Origin: Hydrogenothermaceae bacterium
Lineage (GTDB): Bacteria; Aquificota; Aquificia; Aquificales; Hydrogenothermaceae
Length of the DNA stretch: 11,967 nucleotides
Direction: 5' to 3'
Assembly: GCA_027052485.1 (NCBI GenBank)
Contig: JALUFA010000096.1
Coordinates: forward strand, 1 to 11,967
In this document: positions 1-6,705 of the stretch, one piece after another
Layout: the number at the start of each line of letters is the position of its first letter
Numbering within the stretch: position 1 is the stretch's first letter
Translations under genes and position numbers: made by a program
Notes under the pieces: model-generated
Database searches by the model: none
Seen by the model: the letters and a program-made list of their open reading frames with translations, nothing else
What the model was told of the DNA's origin: nothing

Positions 1-2
1 TT

Positions 3-89
3 TACAAAAACTTCCACAAAAAGTGGGAAGAGTTTCCTATGGGAAGGATGGAAAAAGAGCACTGTAAATGTAAGTGTAGAGGTGAGTAA
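3..89 (+). CDS. Possible 3' end of an upstream gene (partial)
   Basis: One plus-strand frame is open from the window edge to a TAA at 87-89 whose last base is the first base of the hisF ATG, the stop/start overlap common in operons. It would end in a short tail with three alternating cysteines (CKCKC) followed by RGE. A competing frame is open from position 2 to a TAA at 65-67 and ends in GKDGKRAL. Too little is visible to choose between them or to name a family. The overlap with hisF favours the first frame, but only weakly. Confidence 0.25.
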   Translation, partial: YKNFHKKWEEFPMGRMEKEHCKCKCRGE

Positions 90-847
90 TGCTGGCAAAG
101 AGAATTATACCCTGTCTTGACGTTAATAAAGGTAGAGTTGTAAAAGGGGTAAACTTTGTAAATCTTGTTGATGCCGGAGACCCAGTAGAAGCTGCAATAG
201 CTTACGATGAGGCAGGAGCAGATGAGCTAGTATTCCTAGACATCACCGCATCTGCAGAAGATAGAGACATAATCTTAGATGTAGTGAAAGAGACTGCTGA
301 GACGGTTTTTATGCCTTTAACCGTTGGTGGGGGAGTTAGAACTCTTGAAGACATAAGAAAGCTTTTAGAAAGTGGAGCAGATAAAGTATCCATAAACTCG
401 GCTGCCGTTAAAAATCCAATCTTGGTGGAAGAGGCTGCAAAACGCTTTGGCTCATCTACTATTGTAGTTGCTATAGATGCAAAGAGAAGAGAGGATGGAA
501 GCTGGGAGGTTTACATCAACGGTGGAAGAACACCTACAGGAAAAGACGCTATCCAGTGGGCTAAGGCTGTAGAAGATTTAGGGGCAGGAGAGATACTACT
601 AACATCTATGGATAAAGACGGAACAAAGTCTGGTTATGATGTTGAACTTACAAGGGCTGTTTCTGAGGCTGTATCAATTCCCGTTATAGCTTCAGGAGGT
701 GCTGGAAAAAAGGAGCACTTTTACGAGGCCTTCACAGAAGGCAAGGCAGACGCCGCTTTAGCTGCATCACTATTTCACTTTAAAGAGCTAACCATAGAAG
801 AGGTAAAATTATATCTTAAGGAAAAGCAAATCCCAGTAAGGATTTAA
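89..847 (+). CDS. hisF: Imidazole glycerol phosphate synthase, cyclase subunit HisF
   Basis: HisF is the cyclase half of the HisF-HisH complex. It uses ammonia from HisH and PRFAR to make imidazole glycerol phosphate and AICAR in histidine synthesis, in the cytoplasm. The 252 residues are the normal full length and form one TIM barrel. The start [12 protein letters not shown] carries catalytic Asp11, and VVAID carries the second catalytic Asp130. Phosphate-binding loops are GGG at 80-82 and SGGAG at 202-206. The ammonia-gate residues Arg5, Glu46 and Lys99 are present. The ATG at 89 is preceded by GAGGTGAG (79-86). No other his gene is in the window, so histidine genes seem dispersed here. The M23 gene follows after 15 nt. 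Confidence 0.97.
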   Translation: MLAKRIIPCLDVNKGRVVKGVNFVNLVDAGDPVEAAIAYDEAGADELVFLDITASAEDRDIILDVVKETAETVFMPLTVGGGVRTLEDIRKLLESGADKVSINSAAVKNPILVEEAAKRFGSSTIVVAIDAKRREDGSWEVYINGGRTPTGKDAIQWAKAVEDLGAGEILLTSMDKDGTKSGYDVELTRAVSEAVSIPVIASGGAGKKEHFYEAFTEGKADAALAASLFHFKELTIEEVKLYLKEKQIPVRI

Positions 848-855
848 AAGGAGGT
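848..855 (+). promoter_or_regulatory. Strong ribosome binding site that sets a TTG start
   Basis: AAGGAGGT lies directly after the hisF stop codon and 7 nt before a TTG at 863. It matches the anti-Shine-Dalgarno sequence fully and is the reason for choosing this TTG start for the M23 gene. No in-frame ATG offers a comparable site. Confidence 0.8.
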
Positions 856-862
856 ATCCTGT

Positions 863-2209
863 TTGAAAATTAGACTCTTTTTACTTCTACTGATAATCGC
901 TGCTATAGTTGCAGGGATTGCATACTACAAAGGTATTATTGATTTTTCAAAACCAAAGATTTCAGTAAGAGAAAACCTTACAGCAATTGGTTCCCACAAA
1001 ACGATAAACTTTACAGTATCAGATAATAATCCCGGCTTAAAATCTGTTGAGGTGTACGTCTTACAGAACAATAAAAACATTAAAGTTTTTGAAGACAAAA
1101 ACATACCTCAAGGAGTTAAAAGTAAGGACTACAGCATCACAATAATGTCAAGGAAATTAGGCCTTAGAGAGGGTAAGGCAAAGGTTCTGTTTATCGCCAA
1201 AGATGGCTCTCTTCTAGGAAACACAAACCAAAAGGAGTTTATCGTTGACGTTGACCTGTCTCCTCCCGTTTTAAGCGTTTTGTCTTCTCCAGCTACGATT
1301 ATTAACGGTGGAACAGGTTTTGTTTTTTACAGAACCTCAAGCGACGTTGTAAAAACAGGTGTTAGGGTTGGAAACCTTGAGTTTAAGTGCTTTAACGGTA
1401 TGTTTAAAAATCCTAACCTGTACGGATGTGCCTTCCCATACCCCTACTGGTGGCACAGAAAGAAACCTATAGTCGTTTTTGCGGAGGATAAGGCCGGAAA
1501 CACCACAACTAACTCTCTTATTTACTTTTTCAAAAGGGTAAGGTACAAACGCTCAATCATAAACTTAACAGACGATTTTATCCAGACAAAGGTAAAACCT
1601 CTCGCTGAAGAGGACGGGTTTACCTCAAATGACCCAATTGAGCTGTTTAAGTACGTAAACGTTGTTTTAAGAAAGAAAAACGAAGACTTTATCCACAAAA
1701 CCACCTCGAAGGTGTCTATTGAAAAGCCTATGTTTAAGGGGGCTTTCTTACAGCTTAAAAACTCCAAAGTTTTAGGAGGCTTTGCAGACTACAGGAAGTA
1801 CCGTTACCACGGTAAGATAATAAAAGGAGCCGACGCATACCATAAAGGTATGGACTTTGCCTCAATAAAAAATGCTCCAGTACAAGCTGCAAATAACGGA
1901 GTTGTTGTTTACGCCGGATACCTTGGAATTTATGGAAACAGTGTTATTCTAGAACACGGAATGGGTGTGTTTTCTATATACTCTCACCTTGCAGAGTTTA
2001 AAGTTAAAGAAGGCGATAAAGTCTCAAAGGGAACGGTGATAGGTATAACCGATACAACTGGGCTTGCAGCCGGAGACCACCTTCACTTTGGAGTACTGGT
2101 ACAGGGAATAGAGGTACACCCAATTGAGTGGCTTGACAAACGATGGATAAAAACCCGCTTTGAAAGAGAGTATCAGAGAATAAAAAAACTTTACGGAGGT
2201 AACCTGTAG
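863..2209 (+). CDS. M23-family (LytM/Gly-Gly endopeptidase-like) murein metallopeptidase, membrane-anchored
   Basis: This is a 448-residue predicted periplasmic cell-wall peptidase or divisome/murein regulator. Residues 4-21 form one uncleaved-looking hydrophobic anchor after MKIR. Residues 30-300 are a poorly conserved, beta-rich stalk that includes an NGGTGFVFYR stretch near 148-157. Residues 304-425 are the M23/LytM domain. Zinc ligands are all visible: His327 and Asp331 in HKGMD, and His408 in HLH; His375 in YSHL and His406 fit the catalytic histidines. An intact metal site suggests an active enzyme rather than a degenerate EnvC/NlpD-like activator. The start is TTG with an excellent ribosome site. 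The transaldolase ATG follows the TAG stop with no spacer. The cleaved bond cannot be told from sequence. Confidence 0.9.
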   Translation: MKIRLFLLLLIIAAIVAGIAYYKGIIDFSKPKISVRENLTAIGSHKTINFTVSDNNPGLKSVEVYVLQNNKNIKVFEDKNIPQGVKSKDYSITIMSRKLGLREGKAKVLFIAKDGSLLGNTNQKEFIVDVDLSPPVLSVLSSPATIINGGTGFVFYRTSSDVVKTGVRVGNLEFKCFNGMFKNPNLYGCAFPYPYWWHRKKPIVVFAEDKAGNTTTNSLIYFFKRVRYKRSIINLTDDFIQTKVKPLAEEDGFTSNDPIELFKYVNVVLRKKNEDFIHKTTSKVSIEKPMFKGAFLQLKNSKVLGGFADYRKYRYHGKIIKGADAYHKGMDFASIKNAPVQAANNGVVVYAGYLGIYGNSVILEHGMGVFSIYSHLAEFKVKEGDKVSKGTVIGITDTTGLAAGDHLHFGVLVQGIEVHPIEWLDKRWIKTRFEREYQRIKKLYGGNL

Positions 2210-2866
2210 ATGAAATTCTTTATAGACACAGCCAACATTGAAGAAATCAGAGAGGCAAACGCCCTTCAGATACTTGATGGGGTAACAACAAACCCAACCC
2301 TAATATCAAAAACTGGAAAGCCATTTATGGAAGTTGTAAAGGAAATCCTTGCCGAAATTCCAGATAAACCGGTTAGTTTAGAGGTTGCCAGCACAGATTA
2401 CGAAGGAATGATAAGAGAAGGTGAGATGCTGGCAAAGCTTGGAGATAACGTTGTTATAAAAATACCTATGACAGTAGATGGACTAAAGGCAGTTAAGTAC
2501 TTTGAGTACAAAGGAATAAAAACCAACGTAACCCTCGTATTTTCGGCAAATCAAGCTTTACTTGCTATGAAAGCTGGAGCTACTTACATTTCTCCATTCG
2601 TTGGAAGACTGGACGATATCGGTCATGATGGAATGGAACTTATATCTGACATAAAAACGATAAAGGACAACTACGGCTTTGATACTGAGATAATAGTTGC
2701 CTCTGTAAGACATCCTCAGCACGTTTTACAGTCAGCATTAATCGGAGCTGATATTGCAACAATACCGTTCAAAGTAATAGCCCAGCTTGCAAAACATCCT
2801 TTAACCGACATAGGCCTTGAAAGATTTTTAAAAGATTGGGAAGCGGTACCAGAAAAACCTTTCTAG
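2210..2866 (+). CDS. tal: Transaldolase, small (TalC/MipB-type) subfamily
   Basis: This enzyme moves a dihydroxyacetone unit between sugar phosphates in the non-oxidative pentose phosphate pathway. At 218 residues it belongs to the short class shared with fructose-6-phosphate aldolase (FSA), not the 310-residue TalB class. The N-terminus MKFFIDTAN has Asp6, TTNPT has Asn28, and the Schiff-base lysine is Lys84 in VVIKIP. Two positions that separate the activities read as transaldolase: Glu58, where FSA has Gln, and Phe130 in SPFVGR, where FSA has Tyr. The ATG abuts the previous stop, and GGAGGT (2195-2200) is its ribosome site. The TAG stop lies inside a hairpin, and the next gene continues in the same frame. 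Confidence 0.93.
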   Translation: MKFFIDTANIEEIREANALQILDGVTTNPTLISKTGKPFMEVVKEILAEIPDKPVSLEVASTDYEGMIREGEMLAKLGDNVVIKIPMTVDGLKAVKYFEYKGIKTNVTLVFSANQALLAMKAGATYISPFVGRLDDIGHDGMELISDIKTIKDNYGFDTEIIVASVRHPQHVLQSALIGADIATIPFKVIAQLAKHPLTDIGLERFLKDWEAVPEKPF

Positions 2867-2890
2867 GGGATACTTTTCTCCCCTTCTTTT
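2865..2890 (+). terminator. Weak intrinsic terminator or attenuating hairpin at the tal stop codon
   Basis: AGGGGA (2865-2870) can pair with TCCCCT (2879-2884) around an 8-nt loop, followed by TTCTTTT. The stem is short and the T tract is interrupted, so at best it partly terminates or attenuates. The first stem bases belong to the tal stop codon. The next gene starts 4 nt beyond the T tract. Confidence 0.35.
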
Positions 2891-2893
2891 GCC

Positions 2894-3178
2894 ATGAAGT
2901 ACAGAAAGAAAGGTATAAAAAAGGAACACCACATAATAGAAGACGGAGAAAAACTCCTCCAACAGCTTGTAAAGAACCACCTTGTTAAATCCATCATTCC
3001 AGGCAGAATAAAAACGACCCCAAAGGGAAGACCCGGAAAGGTACGTCTGACATACCAGTACGATACAGAAGCAGGGGCAAAACTCCTACTAAAGAAAGGC
3101 TCAACAGTCCAAGAGGTTTTCGTTATAACAGATAAGAGGGAAGAGTTAAAGAACTACATAAAACAAAATTTTTCATAG
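2894..3178 (+). CDS. DUF2103-like small basic protein of unknown function
   Basis: The gene encodes 94 residues, strongly basic, with no signal peptide or membrane span. Features seen are KKEHHIIEDG near 9-18 with paired histidines, IIPGRIK around 35-41, and a C-terminal block GSTVQEVFVITDK (69-81). From memory these resemble DUF2103, described only as a predicted metal-binding protein. The match was not searched, and no function should be assigned. The start is the only ATG, and the frame is open back to the tal TAG. Upstream bases are pyrimidine-rich and show no Shine-Dalgarno sequence, so translation may depend on ribosomes finishing tal. It lies in the plus-strand operon, 54 nt before ribBA. 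Confidence 0.7.
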   Translation: MKYRKKGIKKEHHIIEDGEKLLQQLVKNHLVKSIIPGRIKTTPKGRPGKVRLTYQYDTEAGAKLLLKKGSTVQEVFVITDKREELKNYIKQNFS

Positions 3179-3232
3179 AAAAAGCCCAATTTTGGAATAA
3201 ATTTGCAAAAAATCCCTCTGTAAGGAGAAAAA

Positions 3233-4477
3233 ATGGCAGAGTTTAAGTTCAACACTATAGAAGAGGCGATAGAAGACATAAAAAACGGAAAGATGGTTAT
3301 AGTTGTGGATGACCCTGACAGAGAAAATGAAGGCGACCTTGTTATGGCTGCTGAAAAGGTAACACCAGAAGCGATAAACTTTATGGCGAAGGAAGGAAGA
3401 GGACTGATATGCCTTTCCTTACTACCAGAAAGGTGTGAAGAGCTTAATATCCCCCTTATGACCGACAATAACACTGACCCAAAGGGAACTGCCTTTTGCG
3501 TATCTATAGATGCCCACCCAAAACACGGAACAACTACCGGTATATCTGCTTACGATAGGGCGATAACCATAAAACTTGCCGTTAGTCCAGACGCAAAACC
3601 CCAGGACTTTGTAAGGCCTGGACACGTTTTTCCACTAAGGGCAAGACCCGGAGGAGTTTTAGAAAGAACAGGCCACACCGAAGCATCCGTAGACCTTGCA
3701 AGGCTTGCAGGGCTATATCCTGCAGGGGTGATATGTGAGATTATGAAAGAAGACGGTACCATGGCACGTCTTCCTGAACTAATGGAGTTTGCCAAAAAGC
3801 ACAACCTCAAGATTATAACAATAGCAGATTTAGTACAGTACAGGCTCAAAAAAGAAAAGCTTGTAGAAAAAGTGGCTGAGGCATTCTTACCTACTAAGTT
3901 CGGAACGTTCAAAATCCATGCCTACAGAAACAAACTTGATGGAATGGAGCACGTAGCCTTAACAATGGGCGAGATAAAACCTGATGAACCGGTACTCGTT
4001 AGAGTCCACTCTGAATGTTTGACTGGAGATGTATTCGGTTCTTTAAGGTGTGATTGCCAGTCCCAACTCCATAAGGCAATGGAGATGATTGCGAAAGAAG
4101 GAAAAGGAGTCCTCGTGTATATGAGAGGGCATGAAGGCAGAGGCATAGGAATAGGAAACAAGATAAAAGCGTACGCCCTTCAGGAAAAAGGCTACGACAC
4201 AGTAGAGGCAAACCACAAACTTGGTTTCAACACAGACCTTAGAGACTTTGGAACAGGGGCACAGATACTAAAAGACCTTGGCGTTGGAAAGATGAGACTT
4301 ATGACAAACAACCCAAGAAAGATTGTTGCCCTTGAGGGCTTTGACCTTGAGATAGTAGACAGGGTACCTCTAAAAATAGAGCCAAACCCCTACAACGAGC
4401 AGTACCTAATAACCAAAAGGGACAAACTGGGGCACTTCCTTGATATAAACGAAAAAGTAAAAAAAGATGAAAGCTAA
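3233..4477 (+). CDS. ribBA: Bifunctional 3,4-dihydroxy-2-butanone-4-phosphate synthase / GTP cyclohydrolase II
   Basis: RibBA supplies both precursors of riboflavin: the four-carbon unit from ribulose-5-phosphate and the pyrimidine from GTP. The 414 residues are typical of the fused form. The RibB domain (about 1-205) has [10 protein letters not shown] at 26-35 with acidic metal ligands, HGTTTGIS at 98-105 and TGHTEA with His148. The RibA domain (about 210-400) has the zinc set Cys262, Cys273 and Cys275, the GHEGRG loop (299-304), Tyr314, and Asp335/Arg337 in DLRDFG. Both halves look active. TAAGGAG (3221-3227) serves the ATG. No FMN riboswitch fits in the 54-nt gap upstream. The last 11 nt overlap the cytochrome gene. 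Confidence 0.97.
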   Translation: MAEFKFNTIEEAIEDIKNGKMVIVVDDPDRENEGDLVMAAEKVTPEAINFMAKEGRGLICLSLLPERCEELNIPLMTDNNTDPKGTAFCVSIDAHPKHGTTTGISAYDRAITIKLAVSPDAKPQDFVRPGHVFPLRARPGGVLERTGHTEASVDLARLAGLYPAGVICEIMKEDGTMARLPELMEFAKKHNLKIITIADLVQYRLKKEKLVEKVAEAFLPTKFGTFKIHAYRNKLDGMEHVALTMGEIKPDEPVLVRVHSECLTGDVFGSLRCDCQSQLHKAMEMIAKEGKGVLVYMRGHEGRGIGIGNKIKAYALQEKGYDTVEANHKLGFNTDLRDFGTGAQILKDLGVGKMRLMTNNPRKIVALEGFDLEIVDRVPLKIEPNPYNEQYLITKRDKLGHFLDINEKVKKDES

Positions 4478-5378
4478 ATGGATATTTCTTATTACTCTAC
4501 CATTTTTAGTGGGATGTGAACTTCCAAATCCGTTTCTTGAAGAAGACCTTCTTCAGCATCCCCCAGCAAAGCGGTGTGGAGACTGCCACGCCGAAATTTA
4601 TAAACAGTGGAAGGCTTCTCGGCACAGCCTAGCCTACACAAGTCCTACATACAAAGAAGCAACCGATAACTACTCAAAACAAAAATGTTTAGCCTGCCAT
4701 ATTCCAAAAGAGCTTACTAAGGGAGAAGAACCAACGCCTAGAAAAAAACATCCTGAAGATGGGGTTAACTGTGTCTCATGCCACTTTTCATCAAAGGATA
4801 TGGCTATGCATGGACCCTATGATGTTTTCTCCCCTCCCCATCCTTCAAAGAAAGACCCAGACTTTACAAAATCTTTTATCTGTTCCTCGTGCCATAGAGA
4901 AACGTATAAACAGTGGAAAGAGGCAAATTCCCATACAACCTGCCAGCACTGCCATATGACTCCTATAAAGAAAGCTGACCTTATCCAGAAATTTCCCTTT
5001 GACCTGTTTCACGCCGCAAAACTGGTTTATAACCATGCCTTCCCAACTGGTATAGCTAATCATTTACAGGTTTCCTTGTCTAAAGACAATACTACCCTAT
5101 ACGTAAACGTGCTAAACACATCTGTACCCCATAACATTCCAACTGCCGACAACGGAAACCCAAAATACTTTATTACAGTTGAAGTTTACCAAGGTAAAAA
5201 ATTAGTAGATAAAGATACAAAAATCATCACTCCTAAGTATGCAATTCCTTACAATAAACTTAAAAAGTTTGAGTTTGTTTTCTGGGATGATTTTGATAAG
5301 GCAAAAGTATATATATACCGTCAACTGTCATGGCAGAAGGAAAAACAACTAGTAAAAGAGTTGGAGAAAACCTTTTAG
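4467..5378 (+). CDS. Pentaheme c-type cytochrome lipoprotein
   Basis: The 303-residue protein is exported and lipid-anchored. [10 protein letters not shown] starts a short signal peptide ending in the lipobox LVGC, so mature Cys17 is probably acylated. Five CXXCH heme motifs follow: CGDCH 37-41, CLACH 74-78, CVSCH 102-106, CSSCH 139-143 and CQHCH 159-163. Extra histidines, such as His53 in SRHS and His115, could be distal ligands. The first motif with KQWKASRHS resembles cytochrome c-554-like proteins. Residues 185-290 lack hemes and look beta-rich, with [10 protein letters not shown], a region seen in other multiheme cytochromes. Its redox partner is unknown; a quinol-dehydrogenase role with the convergent NapH-like protein is a guess. 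The start overlaps ribBA by 11 nt, with no clear ribosome site. Confidence 0.9.
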   Translation: MKAKWIFLITLPFLVGCELPNPFLEEDLLQHPPAKRCGDCHAEIYKQWKASRHSLAYTSPTYKEATDNYSKQKCLACHIPKELTKGEEPTPRKKHPEDGVNCVSCHFSSKDMAMHGPYDVFSPPHPSKKDPDFTKSFICSSCHRETYKQWKEANSHTTCQHCHMTPIKKADLIQKFPFDLFHAAKLVYNHAFPTGIANHLQVSLSKDNTTLYVNVLNTSVPHNIPTADNGNPKYFITVEVYQGKKLVDKDTKIITPKYAIPYNKLKKFEFVFWDDFDKAKVYIYRQLSWQKEKQLVKELEKTF

Positions 5379-5776
5379 TCAAAGAAGTATTGGAAAGTGA
5401 GTATCCCCTTATTAAAAACCTATTAAAAGATGTTGGCTACAACTGGCAGTTTTCTAACACTTCTTTAAAGCTAGGACTTTACAACGAAAAAGAGATTATC
5501 GCTTATACCGAGATTAGCATAGTATTGGATGAAGCAAATATTGATATCATAGCCATTACGCCTACGTATCAGGGAAGAGGTTTAGGAAGATTTTTACTGA
5601 AAGAAAGCTTAAAGAGATTAAAAGAAAAAGGAGTTAAAAAAGTTTTTCTTGAGGTTTCAAATAACAATAAAAAAGCGTTAGGTTTATACTCAAAACTTGG
5701 TTTTAAGAAGCTCTTAGAAAGAAAAGGATATTATAAAGACGGCTCAGATGCCATTGTGATGGAAAAGAAGTTATAA
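5330..5776 (+). CDS. GNAT-family N-acetyltransferase, RimI-like
   Basis: This is probably a protein N-terminal or small-molecule acetyltransferase using acetyl-CoA. The 148 residues contain GNAT motif A, QGRGLG (81-86), which binds the CoA pyrophosphate, after the strand IDIIAITP. Then come LEVSNNN (108-113) and LYSKLGF (119-125), with a C-terminal GYYKDGSDAIVM typical of RimI-like enzymes. The substrate cannot be deduced; there is no ribosomal protein or TsaB gene nearby. The ATG at 5330 overlaps the cytochrome gene by 49 nt and has no Shine-Dalgarno site. Alignable GNAT sequence begins only near residue 15, so the true start may be later, for example a TTG at 5390. The terminator follows within 4 nt. 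Confidence 0.85.
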   Translation: MAEGKTTSKRVGENLLVKEVLESEYPLIKNLLKDVGYNWQFSNTSLKLGLYNEKEIIAYTEISIVLDEANIDIIAITPTYQGRGLGRFLLKESLKRLKEKGVKKVFLEVSNNNKKALGLYSKLGFKKLLERKGYYKDGSDAIVMEKKL

Positions 5777-5779
5777 GAA

Positions 5780-5798
5780 GGGGCAAAAGCCCCGTTTT
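5780..5798. terminator. Bidirectional intrinsic terminator between convergent genes
   Basis: GGGGC (5780-5784), loop AAAA and GCCCC (5789-5793) form a compact GC-rich stem followed by GTTTT on the plus strand. On the minus strand the same stem is followed by TTCTTATAACTTC, a poorer T tract. It lies between the acetyltransferase stop and the stop of the NapH-like gene and can serve both transcripts, best in the plus direction. Confidence 0.85.
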
Positions 5799-6639
5799 AA
5801 ACCTGCCTTATAGGTACTTCGTGTAGGAATCCGAGGATAGGCTCTTTACATTTTTTAGCCCAAACTTCAGTACACGCATCAACACACTCACCACAAACGA
5901 TGCATGAGGATAAACCGGGTCTGTTAATAGTGTCTTCCATAAGTGCAATTTTACGTGGGTCGAGAGCCATAGGGCAAACTTTTAAACACTCTCTACATGT
6001 TCCACAGTCGGCAGTTGTGTAAGGAGGTTTCAAAGCAGGTTTGTAGTAGTAAAAGTGGGGAGTTAGCTTTTGGTAAATTCCTGTAGGACAGAATGTTCTA
6101 CACCATCTTTTTCCAATGTATAGCTCCCAGAAGAGGATTGGAAATGCTGCCAAAAATGCTATCCACATTGGAAAGAATGCTGGGTTTGTGTAGTAGAAGA
6201 ACACTCTCAGGTCTGTCACCCAGTTAAAGAATATAGCCGCAAATATTATCGTCATAACAAACGTAATTGCTATGTAGGCGAGTTTGTGGTGTCTGGCTAG
6301 TTTTCTCTTTATCTTTTCCTGAACTTCAGCAAACCATCCACCGGGACAAATCCATCCACAGAACACTCTACCCTGTATCATGTTTAGAACGATAACTAGT
6401 ATTGCAAACACACCCATTGCTGCAATAACAGGGATTAACCCATCTATTACTTTCCTTTCTTCACCTAAAATCCACGCTACATTGTGGGCTAGGTCAATTT
6501 TTATAATCTTAAAGGTAGGAATGATAATAAGGGCAAGGATAACAGATATATAAACAATGTTCCTTAAAATTGTAAACTTGTGTGTTTTCCACCATGAAGG
6601 CTTCTCACACTGCTGAGCCTGTTGTGCTGCCTGTGCCAT
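5797..6639 (-). CDS. NapH/MauN-type integral membrane 4Fe-4S protein
   Basis: The 280-residue membrane protein probably passes electrons from quinol to a periplasmic reductase. After an Ala/Gln-rich N-terminus, about four membrane spans are visible (near 27-46, 67-88, 120-138 and 155-172). Two CX3CP motifs, CGWICP (94-99) and CRTFCP (180-185), are the NapH hallmark. The C-terminal tail holds two [4Fe-4S] sites: Cys212/215/218/222 followed by Pro, and Cys246/249/252/256. No napA, napG or napC is in the window, so the true partner is unknown and the name NapH is not justified. The ATG has a GAGGTG site six or so bases upstream. It is transcribed alone from a promoter at 6677-6705, toward the pentaheme cytochrome gene. 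Confidence 0.85.
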   Translation of the reverse strand: MAQAAQQAQQCEKPSWWKTHKFTILRNIVYISVILALIIIPTFKIIKIDLAHNVAWILGEERKVIDGLIPVIAAMGVFAILVIVLNMIQGRVFCGWICPGGWFAEVQEKIKRKLARHHKLAYIAITFVMTIIFAAIFFNWVTDLRVFFYYTNPAFFPMWIAFLAAFPILFWELYIGKRWCRTFCPTGIYQKLTPHFYYYKPALKPPYTTADCGTCRECLKVCPMALDPRKIALMEDTINRPGLSSCIVCGECVDACTEVWAKKCKEPILGFLHEVPIRQV

Positions 6640-6652
6640 TTTACACCTCTTT

Positions 6653-6669
6653 ATAGTTAGTAATAGTTA
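6653..6669 (-). repeat. Short direct repeat in the leader of the NapH-like gene
   Basis: ATAGTTA occurs at 6653-6659 and again at 6663-6669 (plus-strand spelling), exactly 10 bases apart, one helical turn. It spans the predicted transcription start and the leader of the NapH-like gene. It could be a tandem protein site or chance in AT-rich DNA. Confidence 0.3.
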
Positions 6670-6676
6670 ACCTTTT

Positions 6677-6705
6677 ATAATAATTAAGACTCTTAATTAT
6701 TGCAA
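6677..6705 (-). promoter_or_regulatory. Sigma-70-like promoter of the NapH-like gene
   Basis: On the minus strand TTGCAA (-35, 6700-6705) and TATTAT (-10, 6677-6682) are separated by exactly 17 bp. Transcription would begin near 6670, about 30 nt before the ATG at 6639. The -35 lies inside the last codons of the upstream ThiE/TenI gene. The elements deviate from consensus by two and one bases, so moderate strength is expected. Confidence 0.65.
6679..6701. promoter_or_regulatory. 23-bp perfect palindrome overlapping the promoter, probable operator
   Basis: The arms AATAATTAAGA (6679-6689) and TCTTAATTATT (6691-6701) are perfect inverted repeats around a single C at 6690. The palindrome spans the whole -35/-10 spacer of the NapH-like promoter and touches both elements. 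A bound dimeric regulator would block or remodel RNA polymerase. The half-site is not one I can assign to a named regulator. It also covers the stop codon of the upstream ThiE/TenI gene; as RNA it gives an AT-only-ended hairpin without a T run, so a terminator is less likely. Confidence 0.6.

Noticed and set aside
1..120. Frame from the left edge that stops at 118-120 inside hisF
   Set aside because: It would overlap hisF by 32 nt with no support; two other frames end at more plausible places.
3179..3232. FMN riboswitch or separate promoter before ribBA
   Set aside because: Only 54 nt are available, too short for an FMN aptamer, and no paired -35/-10 is convincing.
3550..3912. A 120-codon minus-strand frame opposite ribBA
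   Set aside because: It is antisense to the RibB domain, lacks a ribosome site and resembles no family.
4759..5063. Frames on both strands within the cytochrome gene
   Set aside because: They overlap the heme-motif coding frame, whose five CXXCH sites make it clearly the real one.
6679..6701. Intrinsic terminator of the ThiE/TenI gene
   Set aside because: The stem is almost all A-T and no T run follows in the minus direction; an operator fits better, though dual use is not excluded.
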